In this document: one piece after another, positions 45,391-54,404 of the stretch | Layout: each line of letters opens with the position of its first letter | Position numbering within the stretch: position 1 is the first letter of the stretch | Assembly (NCBI GenBank): GCA_016124935.1 | Contig: WGMS01000004.1 | Location: forward strand, 62,001 to 126,000 | Source: a bacterium | GTDB taxonomy: Bacteria; Cyanobacteriota; Vampirovibrionia; Obscuribacterales; Obscuribacteraceae | Length of the DNA stretch: 64,000 bases | Direction of reading: 5' to 3' | Program-made: the position numbers and the translations under genes | The notes under the pieces: model-generated | What the model was told of the DNA's origin: nothing | What the model saw: the letters and a program-made list of their open reading frames with translations, nothing else | The model's database searches: none

Positions 45391-46506
45391 TTATCCGCCA
45401 AAGCTGACCGGCAGTCGTCGTGCCCCCCAGTCCCCTTTCCGGTCTTCGAAAAATCCGGGAATATCCGTGGCGCACTCCATACATTTGCCGCCTCTGATGC
45501 GATAGCGACCCAGCTCGTACCAGTCCCTCTCGATAATCAAGGCTTTGCAGTTATGACAGTAGGTGCTCTGGGAATCCCTGTCATAGACATTGCCCACGTA
45601 GACATACTTCATGCCGGCGGAAATAGCCGTATCTCTTGCCCGGACCAGAGTACCGGCCGGGGTTGCCGGTCGGTTCATAAGCTTGAAATCAGGATGGAAG
45701 GCGGTAAAGTGAACCGGCACGAGCTCTCCTAGATTCTGCACTATCCAGTCACACATCCGCTTGAGTTCATCTTGATCGTCATTCTCTCCGGGGATGATCA
45801 AATTGGTTATCTCGAACCAGGTATTCGACTCTTTTTTGAGCCATACGAGAGTGTCGAGCACCGGCTCTAAATGAGAAAGGGTCAATTTGCTGTAGAAACG
45901 CTCGGTAAATGCCTTGAGGTCTACATTGGCGGCATCCATGAAAGAAAAGAACTCTGCCCTCGCCTCGGGATTGATATAACCTGCGGTGACGGCGACATTT
46001 TTGATTCCTTTTTCCCGACAGACCCTGGCGGTGTCAACCGCATACTCCAGCCATATGACCGGGTCGTTATAAGTGTAAGCTACGCTTTTAGCGCCCAGTC
46101 GAGATGCGGCATCGGCTATCTGTTCGGGAGATGCTTCTTCCGAAAGACGCTCTATTTCCCGGGATTTGCTGATATCCCAGTTCTGGCAAAATCGACAACC
46201 GAGATTGCAACCGGCGGTTCCGAAGGAGAGCACGGAAGAGCCCGGGTAGAAGTGATTGAGCGGCTTTTTCTCTATCGGGTCGATACAAAAGCCGGTACTC
46301 TTGCCATAAGTGGTCAAATACATCTGCCCTTCGAGATTCTGGCGAACGAAACAAAAACCCCGATCCCCTTCTTTCAAAACACAAGCCCGGGGACAGAGAT
46401 CGCAAAAAATCTTCTCCTGACCGTCTTCCTCAATCTTGTGCCAGTAACGACCGGGAACAACAGATGCTCTCGGCTTACTCTCTTTGACCTTTCTGCGCTC
46501 TGGCAC
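45391..46506 (-). CDS. amrS: AmmeMemoRadiSam-type radical SAM enzyme
   Basis: 371 residues from GTG. N-terminal cysteines FCDLCPRACVLKEGDRGFC precede the radical SAM motif CNLGCRFC near residue 99. A C-terminal zinc-like cluster CHNCKALI and KCMECATDIPGF follows. This layout matches AmrS proteins (AmmeMemoRadiSam system radical SAM enzyme), which usually lie with MEMO1-like and AMMECR1 genes; neither is seen within the window. The substrate of the family is unknown. Confidence 0.85.
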   Translation of the reverse strand: MPERRKVKESKPRASVVPGRYWHKIEEDGQEKIFCDLCPRACVLKEGDRGFCFVRQNLEGQMYLTTYGKSTGFCIDPIEKKPLNHFYPGSSVLSFGTAGCNLGCRFCQNWDISKSREIERLSEEASPEQIADAASRLGAKSVAYTYNDPVIWLEYAVDTARVCREKGIKNVAVTAGYINPEARAEFFSFMDAANVDLKAFTERFYSKLTLSHLEPVLDTLVWLKKESNTWFEITNLIIPGENDDQDELKRMCDWIVQNLGELVPVHFTAFHPDFKLMNRPATPAGTLVRARDTAISAGMKYVYVGNVYDRDSQSTYCHNCKALIIERDWYELGRYRIRGGKCMECATDIPGFFEDRKGDWGARRLPVSFGG

Positions 46507-46656
46507 TTTGTCGACCCTCTCTTCAAATCATGGCTCTGATCTCAGTATAAATAATCAAAGCACGGTTGAGGTGTCCAGAAATTCGCCGCCTCGCATATAG
46601 AAATCCAGAGAGCTTCGATAAAAGAGCTCGCGGCAATTGGCATAGGAGACCACAGA

Positions 46657-48672
46657 GTGGTAAGTAAGCTAGGCGAAGCAGCCGAGACTACGACAAAAAA
46701 AGAGAGTGCGCCTTCAGAAGAGAGCAGGCGCAGCCTGCTCAAAGATACAGCTCCGGAGAGACTGCTGGACGGAATAGAAAAGAGCAAGAGCCAGAACGGT
46801 CTCAGCCAGAAAGATCTGGAAGATATTTCGGAGAGCATCAACAGCAAAATGGACGACGTGGCCAAACTGGGAAGAATGGCCCGTTCAATGAAACAGCATG
46901 ACTTCAAATTCAACAAAGAAGAAATTCAAGACGAAAAGAAAGCCTGGGGTATAGCTTCGGAAGATTTGAGCTGGGCCCTCAGCGATATCGGCAACGCCAT
47001 ACTCGGACCCACCGTCAAGAAAGACAAGACAAAGACCTGCCTATCCGAAGGCGAAGCGGAATTCCTCGGCAAAATCGTCTCCGGAAGCAGAATCAATAGC
47101 GACGGCATCGTAAGAGAGAACCAGGAGGATAAAGTTCTCTACGAAAGCGACCAGTTCACGGCAGACGACTGGAGCAGAATCAGAGAGGCCATGGATCAGA
47201 CTCGCACAGGAGACTCTCACCTTCCCACAATCACTCTCGTAGGAAAAGAATCAGAATCAGAATGGGACAAAGACGACGCTTCTATCAAAGTGGAGAGAGA
47301 CGGATTAGAGACCAGAACCTACGACCCTGAAACCGGCATCAGAACCATTACCCGGGATGGTAGAACCGTCGCCGAGGTGGCACCGGACACCAGAGTATCG
47401 AGAGAAGGCGATACCACCACCTACGAATCTCACGGAAGAAGAATATTCGAACAACACGGCAACCAGAAGATTTTCAGATTGAAAGATGGCACCGAGGTTC
47501 ATGTCGAAAACGGTGAAGCACGCATGATCGTTGACGGCAAGCCCCGCCTGATTCATAACTTGAATGGCATGGTGAAAGAGATGCGGCACGGAATCATGGT
47601 CGGCACCCGGGAGGCGAAAACCCCGGAAGAAGCCCTGGAAGCAGCCAGAAAACAGCTCAATCTGGAAGCGCAAGAAAAACCGGTTATGATCGTTCGCGCC
47701 GGCGGCTTGAGCCTGGTACGCAACGGAAAGCTGGTAGCGGACTTCGCCAATGGAGCCGAAGCAGGCACCCCCCCGGAAGCGACTTTCTATCTCTCCGAAA
47801 CCAGAAAGCTTGTCAGGACCTCGGATGGGAAACTGCTGATCAAAGAAGATGGCAAAGGCGACATCGAACTGTCTCGGGAACAGATTGAGTTTCTGGTCAG
47901 CAAACTGGGAGAGAACGCCCGGTTCATATCCAGAACGCTTCGCTCTCTGGATATGGGTCAATCGGTGATTTACGACGAGAATCTCACCCTCGATGTGACA
48001 AGAACCATCCAGGGTACCGTCCGGAACGGACCGGATAAAAGAGACGAAACCCACTTCGCCGTAGATAGAACCGGTCTCACCATGACCGAAGCGGGAGCTA
48101 CGACTTCCTACGATACGACAACCGGTGTTGTGAATCACAAAACCGCCGACGGAGAGACCATCAGCCTCAGCCCCACCGACAAGAACATCGATGTCAAAAC
48201 CGCCGACCTGGAGATGAAGGACGGCGTGGTCCGCTTCCAGGGAAGCGACACGGTTATCAATAACGACGGCTCCATCGACCTGGGCAACGGAACCACCATC
48301 GATACCAGAGGCAATCTGCGCCTCGGCGACGGTCGAATCATCCAGGCATCGGGGCAAGGCCAGGGAGAAAGAGCCCTCAATCAGCCCACCGAAAAAAGCC
48401 TGGAAATCTATATGGGCTTTGCTAAATCCCTGGCAGCATCAGTGGCCGGACGGGCCGCGTCGGGCTCGGTCACGTTATCGGACATTGCCATGCTCAAAGC
48501 AAACCTCTCCATCATCGGAAACTACATGGGATTCTTCTCTCAGCTTGGCAATCTGGAGATAGTCAATTCCCTGAGCACCTCCTGGGCACTGGTCAAAGAT
48601 TCCCTTGACAAAGCCGAGCCAAAAATGCGCGAAAAGCAGGAGAAAGTCCGGGGCATTCAAAAAAACATATAA
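46657..48672 (+). CDS. large repetitive beta-rich protein of unknown function
   Basis: 671 residues from GTG, with GGAG about 8 bases upstream. No signal peptide. A helical N-terminal third (DISESINSKMDDVAKLGRMA) is followed by a long repetitive beta region with short degenerate units such as TYDPETGIRTITRDGRTVAE, FRLKDGTEVHVENGEARMIV and DGSIDLGNGTTIDTRGNLRL, resembling a beta-solenoid or RHS-like repeat. The end is helical. Location and function cannot be told. It is followed, 68 bases on, by the DUF4388 gene. Confidence 0.7.
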   Translation: MVSKLGEAAETTTKKESAPSEESRRSLLKDTAPERLLDGIEKSKSQNGLSQKDLEDISESINSKMDDVAKLGRMARSMKQHDFKFNKEEIQDEKKAWGIASEDLSWALSDIGNAILGPTVKKDKTKTCLSEGEAEFLGKIVSGSRINSDGIVRENQEDKVLYESDQFTADDWSRIREAMDQTRTGDSHLPTITLVGKESESEWDKDDASIKVERDGLETRTYDPETGIRTITRDGRTVAEVAPDTRVSREGDTTTYESHGRRIFEQHGNQKIFRLKDGTEVHVENGEARMIVDGKPRLIHNLNGMVKEMRHGIMVGTREAKTPEEALEAARKQLNLEAQEKPVMIVRAGGLSLVRNGKLVADFANGAEAGTPPEATFYLSETRKLVRTSDGKLLIKEDGKGDIELSREQIEFLVSKLGENARFISRTLRSLDMGQSVIYDENLTLDVTRTIQGTVRNGPDKRDETHFAVDRTGLTMTEAGATTSYDTTTGVVNHKTADGETISLSPTDKNIDVKTADLEMKDGVVRFQGSDTVINNDGSIDLGNGTTIDTRGNLRLGDGRIIQASGQGQGERALNQPTEKSLEIYMGFAKSLAASVAGRAASGSVTLSDIAMLKANLSIIGNYMGFFSQLGNLEIVNSLSTSWALVKDSLDKAEPKMREKQEKVRGIQKNI

Positions 48673-48740
48673 TTGTGCCGGTGTTTTAGTTAAGGTCTTC
48701 AAAAGTGGTACATACTACCTGAGTAGTTTTTGGATCACTG

Positions 48741-50351
48741 ATGTTTAATCGTAATCGTCCTCAACCTTCAGCCAAGCCCAAAGCCGGCGGTACTGTAAAG
48801 TTGCCGCAGCTGTGGAACATTCCCGAGCCTGACCAGATCAGCGCCATGATGCAACAGGCCCAGAAGAACCACAACGTCTCGATCGAGCAGATGTGGTCCG
48901 TGGAAGGTCTGGACAAAATGTTCGTGCTCAACTGCCTGGTGGACGAAGAGGGAGATCCGCTCTGGATTCTAAAAGAGACGATCATTATGAACACCAAGCT
49001 TCTCTGGGAGCACCGCTCCAGAGATATCGAACTAATTCATAGCCTGGTGGAAGGTGAATGCCAGGGAGAAGTGGCGGCGACTAATCCAGGGTCAGGCGGT
49101 CTTGGCCAGGGCAGTCTCAATATGAACATCGCGCATGAGGGTGGCGCGTCTGCCGGAGCTTCGTCCCAGGCCGCATCGGGCAGCGAGAACTCCATAAAAT
49201 CCAGTGCCGTACTGCCGATGCTGCACAACGAAGATGCCATTCTCCAGGGCGACCTGACCAAAATCCAGATTACCATGGTGCTTCAATCTGTACAGATGGG
49301 AAAGATGACCGGCCGCCTGGCGATTCGCACCGAATCGAAAGGGGTGGATGTCTATTTCGATGAAGGAGAGCCCACCCATGCCACCGACGGAGTGGATAAA
49401 GGCAACGAGGTGATTTTCGATCTGGTCTGCCTGCAGTCAGGAAAGTTCCAGTTTATTCCCGATGAGCGCACCGTGGAAAGAAGCGTCAACAGTCGCCTGG
49501 ACGGTCTTTTGATGGAATCCATCTCTCTGGTGGATCAAAGCAACTACCTGGTCAAAGAAGGGCTGAAAGACTCCAGCTATCTGATTTCGCGAGCTCTGGC
49601 CATGACGGAGCAAGAACTGACCGCCACCCTGAGCCAGGGTCTGCCTCTGGAAAAGAATCTACAGTTCGAACTTTTGCGTTATCTGGGAAACTACAAACAG
49701 TTCTCCGAAATGCAGACGGCAAAACCCCTGAAGCGCTCCGAATGGGTGCCGATGCTCTTCAATTTCATCACCATGGGGATTGTCAGTATCGCCGAGACGC
49801 CCCCCCAAGATTCCACCCATGCCGCCGTGGTGGAAGAACAGATAGACTACAGCGCTCTGGCCGCCAGCCTGAAACCGATAACCAGGGCAGAGACAGGCAT
49901 CCTTATCTATCCGGCCTTTCAGTACTTTCTCGCCCAGGAAATCTATCGCTATCAGCTCTGCGGCATTCCTGTCACCCTTGCCGTATTCAGCATCAAAATG
50001 CACGAGGTAGGCAAAGAGCTGACCAACCTCGATGTCTTCGACATCATGGCTCAAATTACCGAGATGAAAAGACCCATAGATATTCTCGGACACTTCCAGA
50101 CCTTCGAGTATGGCTTGATCCTGCCCAACATGGGCTCCAGAGCCGCTGCCAATGTGGTCCAGAAGATCCAGTCCGCCATTCCATCGGTCGCCTTCAAGTC
50201 GGGAATAAACGGAGCGAGCATCACTATCGATTTCGGAATAGCCGGTATTCCCGAGCATTGTACGAGTATGGGACAATTAATCCCCGCGGCGGCCGAAGCT
50301 CGCAAACGAGCCGAATCCACATCGTCGAATGTCATGGTCTACCAATCCTGA
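48741..50351 (+). CDS. DUF4388 (PATAN) protein with degenerate GGDEF-like domain
   Basis: 536 residues. After a short helical N-terminus, residues about 168-270 form a DUF4388/PATAN domain (DLTKIQITMVLQSVQMGKMT, GRLAIRTESKGVDVYFDEGE). The last 150 residues have the fold pattern of GGDEF domains (TLAVFSIKMHEVGKELTNLD, RPIDILGHFQTFEYGLILP), but the GGDEF active site is replaced by FQTFEY, so it should not make c-di-GMP. PATAN proteins act in response-regulator control of type IV pili in cyanobacteria. The second MglA gene starts 60 bases downstream. Confidence 0.8.
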   Translation: MFNRNRPQPSAKPKAGGTVKLPQLWNIPEPDQISAMMQQAQKNHNVSIEQMWSVEGLDKMFVLNCLVDEEGDPLWILKETIIMNTKLLWEHRSRDIELIHSLVEGECQGEVAATNPGSGGLGQGSLNMNIAHEGGASAGASSQAASGSENSIKSSAVLPMLHNEDAILQGDLTKIQITMVLQSVQMGKMTGRLAIRTESKGVDVYFDEGEPTHATDGVDKGNEVIFDLVCLQSGKFQFIPDERTVERSVNSRLDGLLMESISLVDQSNYLVKEGLKDSSYLISRALAMTEQELTATLSQGLPLEKNLQFELLRYLGNYKQFSEMQTAKPLKRSEWVPMLFNFITMGIVSIAETPPQDSTHAAVVEEQIDYSALAASLKPITRAETGILIYPAFQYFLAQEIYRYQLCGIPVTLAVFSIKMHEVGKELTNLDVFDIMAQITEMKRPIDILGHFQTFEYGLILPNMGSRAAANVVQKIQSAIPSVAFKSGINGASITIDFGIAGIPEHCTSMGQLIPAAAEARKRAESTSSNVMVYQS

Positions 50352-50410
50352 AGAACTTTCTCTAAAATTGAGTTTGCAGAATAGATGATCTATCACCAGA
50401 AAGAAAAACG

Positions 50411-50998
50411 ATGCCACTTATAAATTTTGCCAAGCGAGAAATCACTTACAAACTTGTATACTATGGCACCGGACTTGGTGGCAAAACCACAAACCTGAAA
50501 TATATTCATGGTCAGGTAAATCAAGCCTGCCGTGGCGAGATGATTTCGCTGGCGACCGAAACAGAAAGAACTCTTTTCTTCGACTTCATGCCCCTGGAGC
50601 TCGATCTGGTCAACGGCTTTCGGGCAAGAATCGCCATCTACACCGTCCCCGGTCAAGAAGAGTATGACCTGAGCCGCAAACAGATACTACGTGGTTGCGA
50701 CGGCATTATCTTCGTGGCGGATTCCAGTTCGATTCGCCAGGACGCCAATATAGAATCGCTTAAAAACATGCGAGAGAACTTGATTTTCAACAAACTCAAG
50801 GTAGAAGAGATCCCCTGGATTCTTCAATATAACAAACGCGATCTGGCCGATGCCGTTCCCCTGGAGACATTGCAACAAAACCTCAACCAGGCAGGAGTAC
50901 CCTATTTCGAAGCCTGCGCCCTCGAGGGGCTGGGTGTCTTCGCCACATTGAAAGCGATAATCAAAGAGATGGTAAACCGAACCAGAGCGCCTAAATAA
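50411..50998 (+). CDS. MglA-like small Ras-type GTPase, second copy
   Basis: 195 residues, very similar to the protein at 4047-4625: P-loop [40 protein letters not shown] and [12 protein letters not shown]. It lies downstream of the DUF4388 gene on the same strand, an arrangement that suggests the two act together in polarity or pilus control. No MglB or roadblock protein is next to it. The end overlaps the convergent kdsC by 8 bases. Confidence 0.88.
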   Translation: MPLINFAKREITYKLVYYGTGLGGKTTNLKYIHGQVNQACRGEMISLATETERTLFFDFMPLELDLVNGFRARIAIYTVPGQEEYDLSRKQILRGCDGIIFVADSSSIRQDANIESLKNMRENLIFNKLKVEEIPWILQYNKRDLADAVPLETLQQNLNQAGVPYFEACALEGLGVFATLKAIIKEMVNRTRAPK

Positions 50999-51557
50999 AC
51001 TTATACTTGCGAAGTAATCCCTCCCACTGCTCCTGACTTTTAAGAATCAATTCGGCAATTTCGCGAATCGCCCCTTCCCCGCCCGAGGCTGTGGTTATAT
51101 AGTCCGCTATCCCTTTCAACTCCGGTCGAGCGTTGCCGACACAGCAACCAAAACCGCTAGCTTTAATAAGTGGCGCGTCGGTAAAATCGTCTCCGACAAA
51201 ACAAGCCTGATCGGCTGTGAGAGACTCTTCTTTGAGAATGTTTTCGAATATCTCCTCTTTCTCGAGAAAGCCCTGGTAGACATGGGACATCTTCAAAATG
51301 CGAGCTCTTTCGGTGGTGGCGATGGAATCGCGCCCGCTTATCACACCGGTCTTGATTCCGACCGAATGAAGCATATGAATACCAAGCCCATCCTGAGAGT
51401 TGAAGGCTTTGAACTCGGCGGGCAGACCATCGGGTCCCGGCACATAAAACAATTGTCCGGAAGTCAGCACTCCATCGACATCCATAAGAAGAAGCTTCAC
51501 TTTAGAAGCCTTCTCCAAAATCTCTTTGCTCAAATCAACCGACTTGCAAACTTCCAT
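50991..51557 (-). CDS. kdsC: 3-deoxy-D-manno-octulosonate 8-phosphate phosphatase
   Basis: 188 residues of the HAD superfamily with DVDGVLTSG at 26-34 (nucleophile Asp26, acid Asp28), SVGIKTGVISGRDS, and CFVGDDFTDAPLIKASGFG. KdsC removes phosphate from KDO 8-phosphate for lipopolysaccharide synthesis, so the organism is probably diderm. Other small HAD phosphatases look similar, so the exact substrate is not certain. Confidence 0.85.
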   Translation of the reverse strand: MEVCKSVDLSKEILEKASKVKLLLMDVDGVLTSGQLFYVPGPDGLPAEFKAFNSQDGLGIHMLHSVGIKTGVISGRDSIATTERARILKMSHVYQGFLEKEEIFENILKEESLTADQACFVGDDFTDAPLIKASGFGCCVGNARPELKGIADYITTASGGEGAIREIAELILKSQEQWEGLLRKYKFI

Positions 51558-51644
51558 CCAGTTCCCTCTCCTGTCACCTTACAGTTCTCGCGACAAATCC
51601 TTTTCGGCTTATGCCGAAAGAGCGTGGTCAATAGGATATTCTTT

Positions 51645-53942
51645 TTGAGGCAATTTTTAAAGAAGCTATCCTATCTACTACCCACATTCCTCCTACTCGG
51701 CTCGATAATTGCCCCTGAAACCCTGGCCTCTCATCTAGATGGAATCCCCACCAAACCAATGACATCCAAGAAGCTAGATCCCAAAGAACCGGAGCATTAT
51801 ACGGTTATCGACATCCAGGCCCTGGACGAAAAAAATCCCCAGCAGTCGTCCATAAAAACCATCTCCTGTCTGGTGCCTGATCGAACAATAAAGTGCGATG
51901 TAGTGGTGGCTGGTGGCGGTATGGGGGGCGTCGCCGCAGCCCACGCCCTGACCAGAACCCTCAATGGCGAAACCGGTAGACGTCGCCGCCCCCGGGTCTG
52001 CCTTCTGGAAGAGACCAACTGGCTCGGTGGACAGATGACCAGCCAGGCTGTCTCCGCCTTCGACGAGAATGCTCTGGTGGAGACGAGCGGCGCCTCCAGG
52101 CACTATTTGAAGCTGAGAGAACTTATCCGCAATTATTACCAGGATAGATACGCTGTTAAAGAAGAGTGCAAAGGACCACGTTTTAATCCAGGCAACTGCT
52201 GGGTTTCCAGACTGGCATTCGAGCCCAAAATAGGTCTTCATGCGCTGGACTCTATGCTTGAGCAAGCGATAAGAGAAGACAAACTCGATATATTTCATCG
52301 CACAAAGGTAGTAAAAATTGAAAGCCAGCTCCTGAAAAACGGGAAACGCAAGATAAAATCATTGTTGGCCGCCAATCTCGAAAGCGGCGAGACCATAGAG
52401 TTTCGTCCCCGGATAGTAATCGATGCCACCGAATTAGGTGACCTTCTTCCCCTTGCGCAAATCTCGTATCGCTTCGGCGAAGAAGGGAAGGATGCCACCG
52501 GTGAGCCCCACGCCGCATCGGAACCGCAGAGCGAATGGGTCCAGGACTTCATCTTTCCTTTTGTTGTCGAGTTCTGTCCGGACCAGAACCATACTATAGA
52601 AAAACCGACCGATTATGAAGCATATCGAGATCAGGGTCAGTTTACTTTGCTGGGTTACAAGATGTTCGAGACTGCCAGGAAAGGCGATCGAGAGCTGCTT
52701 CCTTTCTGGACTTACAGAAGACTGATAGACAGTGCCAGTTTTCAGGATCTCGCTTACCAGAACGATATCGCCATGATCAACTGGGAAGCCAACGATGTCT
52801 CCGATCGCAATTTCATAGACAAAGATCCTCAGACTATGGTTCGCTATCTGGCGGAAGCGAAGCAGATAAGTCTTGGCTTTCTCTACTGGCTGCAAACCGA
52901 AACAGCAAGAGATGACGGCGGCAAGGGCTATCCGGAACTCAAATTGCGCGATGACATTTTGCAGAGCGCCGACGGTTTATCTAAATATCCGTACATTCGG
53001 GAATCACGAAGGATTATACCGGAGAGACTGGTGGTGGAGAACGACATCGGGGTCTCGTTCAACTCTGGCGCCAGGGCGCGATTCTACAAAGACAGTGTCG
53101 GTATCGGTCATTATCCGATAGACATCCACGGTCCCCAGGAAAAGGGCGCCGCCCAGGAGACAAGACCGTTTCAAATTCCCATGGGAGCCCTTCTTCCAAA
53201 AGACGCAGAAAACTTATTGCCCGCCTGCAAAAATCTCGGGGTCTCGCATTTAGCAAATGGCGCTTACAGGCTTCATCCTGTGGAATGGGCAATTGGCACC
53301 GCCAGCGGCATCATTGCAAGGGAAGCCGTCATGGAAGGCGCTCAACCCCATAAGTATTACCAGGACAAAGACCGGCTTCTCAGCCTGCAGAAGATGCTGG
53401 TTCAAGAAGGAGAGCCCATTTACTGGTTCGACGACGTACCGGTGGATCATTTCGCTTTCGCTCAGATTCAGCTTCTGGCTGCCACCGGTATTATGATTGG
53501 TGACACCGACAGCCTCCACTTCAATCCGGACAAACCCATATCAAGGCAGATGGCTGCCAAAATCGCCGCCCGGGTGATAGACCGCAGTCGATCTTCCGGC
53601 ATATCAATTAAGGATGTAGAAGAAGAGCACCCCTTCGCTGTCTATATCAACTCTATGGTCGGCTTCAACATCATGGATCTCGATAGGGACTTCAGCTTCC
53701 GCCCGGCGGCAGCCCTGACCATAGAAGAGCTCTCGACCATGGCCCAGAGCAGCCAGCTTCGCCTGCCCGCCAGGTCCCTGGTGCATATAGAAGCGCTCTC
53801 GAAAAGCGAACTGGAGTCCAATCCCCAGGCGCTGGTGACAAGAGCCCAGTTCGCCGAATGGATAGCGGCGGTTATTACCTACAAGAAGAAGTGGGAAAAA
53901 CTGGCACGAGAACTTCGAGAAGTCCCTTTAGCAGCCAACTAA
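51645..53942 (+). CDS. secreted FAD-dependent oxidoreductase with C-terminal SLH repeats
   Basis: 765 residues from TTG 51645, which has AGGA 8 bases upstream; GTG 51624 is in frame. A signal peptide (LSYLLPTFLLLGSIIAPETL) leads. The FAD-binding Rossmann motif VVVAGGGMGGVAAAHAL is near residue 88, and the core resembles the FAD_oxidored family (ETNWLGGQMTSQAVSAFDE). The last 180 residues have SLH-type repeats (DVPVDHFAFAQIQLLAATGI, FNPDKPISRQMAAKIAARV, and a weaker second unit), which in cyanobacteria anchor proteins to peptidoglycan. The upstream frame back to 51282 overlaps kdsC and is not credible. Confidence 0.83.
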   Translation: MRQFLKKLSYLLPTFLLLGSIIAPETLASHLDGIPTKPMTSKKLDPKEPEHYTVIDIQALDEKNPQQSSIKTISCLVPDRTIKCDVVVAGGGMGGVAAAHALTRTLNGETGRRRRPRVCLLEETNWLGGQMTSQAVSAFDENALVETSGASRHYLKLRELIRNYYQDRYAVKEECKGPRFNPGNCWVSRLAFEPKIGLHALDSMLEQAIREDKLDIFHRTKVVKIESQLLKNGKRKIKSLLAANLESGETIEFRPRIVIDATELGDLLPLAQISYRFGEEGKDATGEPHAASEPQSEWVQDFIFPFVVEFCPDQNHTIEKPTDYEAYRDQGQFTLLGYKMFETARKGDRELLPFWTYRRLIDSASFQDLAYQNDIAMINWEANDVSDRNFIDKDPQTMVRYLAEAKQISLGFLYWLQTETARDDGGKGYPELKLRDDILQSADGLSKYPYIRESRRIIPERLVVENDIGVSFNSGARARFYKDSVGIGHYPIDIHGPQEKGAAQETRPFQIPMGALLPKDAENLLPACKNLGVSHLANGAYRLHPVEWAIGTASGIIAREAVMEGAQPHKYYQDKDRLLSLQKMLVQEGEPIYWFDDVPVDHFAFAQIQLLAATGIMIGDTDSLHFNPDKPISRQMAAKIAARVIDRSRSSGISIKDVEEEHPFAVYINSMVGFNIMDLDRDFSFRPAAALTIEELSTMAQSSQLRLPARSLVHIEALSKSELESNPQALVTRAQFAEWIAAVITYKKKWEKLARELREVPLAAN

Positions 53943-53960
53943 ACCCATTTGTCTCTGCCT

Positions 53961-54007
53961 GTCAAGATTGCTTGACTTGCATCCCTGCAGTACCATAATA
54001 TGGTACT
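53961..54007 (+). promoter_or_regulatory. promoter with two inverted repeats upstream of the HicB-like gene
   Basis: The -35 TTGACT (53972-53977) and -10 CATAAT (53994-53999) are 16 bases apart. A perfect inverted repeat AGTACCATA-A-TATGGTACT (53989-54007) covers the -10. A second one, GTCAAG-ATTG-CTTGAC (53961-53976), covers the -35. This is the layout expected for an autorepressor operator. Confidence 0.65.
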
Positions 54008-54050
54008 ACTCCCCCGGCAGGAAATGGCTGAGTAGCCATGGAGTAAAGCC

Positions 54051-54404
54051 ATGAAGAATATACTGGAAATTCAGAAGCACAAAGCGGTTGTCTCTTATGA
54101 TCCCGAAATAGGTATGTTCCGAGGCGAATTCCTCGGTTTGTCCGGTGGAGCAGACTTTTATGGCGCAAGCTTGAGGGAGCTAAATAAAGAAGGTCTAAAG
54201 TCCCTGAAAATCTATCTAGAGCTTTGCAAAGAAAAAGGAATCGAGCCTTATAAAAGCTTCTCCGGACGATTCAATGTCAGGCTCTCTCCTGAGATGCACG
54301 AAGCAGCTGCACTATCAGCAGCCGCACAAAACAAGAGCTTGAACGACTGGGTATCAGATGCCCTTAGAGACGCTCTTGTGGAAGAAGATTTACTTGAAGC
54401 TTAG
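54051..54404 (+). CDS. HicB-like protein with ribbon-helix-helix end (orphan antitoxin-like)
   Basis: 117 residues. The N-terminal part has the HicB fold pattern (AVVSYDPEIGMFRGEFLGLS, FYGASLRELNKEGLKSLKIY), and the C-terminal part reads as ribbon-helix-helix (GRFNVRLSPEMHEAAALSAA, SLNDWVSDALRDAL). HicB proteins normally neutralise the HicA RNase and bind their own promoter. No HicA fits in the 109 bases upstream or in the convergent gene downstream, so this is an orphan. It may be a plain transcription factor. Confidence 0.8.
   Translation: MKNILEIQKHKAVVSYDPEIGMFRGEFLGLSGGADFYGASLRELNKEGLKSLKIYLELCKEKGIEPYKSFSGRFNVRLSPEMHEAAALSAAAQNKSLNDWVSDALRDALVEEDLLEA

Noticed and set aside
47305-48357. 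350-codon frame antisense to the large repetitive protein
   Set aside because: The + strand frame has a start with a ribosome binding site and a continuous helical N-terminus; the antisense frame has neither.
51282-51644. Upstream extension of the SLH oxidoreductase
   Set aside because: It lies antisense over kdsC and precedes a clear signal peptide with its own ribosome binding site.
53943-54050. HicA toxin gene upstream of the HicB-like gene
   Set aside because: Only 108 bases are available and they hold the promoter; no frame fits a 60-residue HicA.
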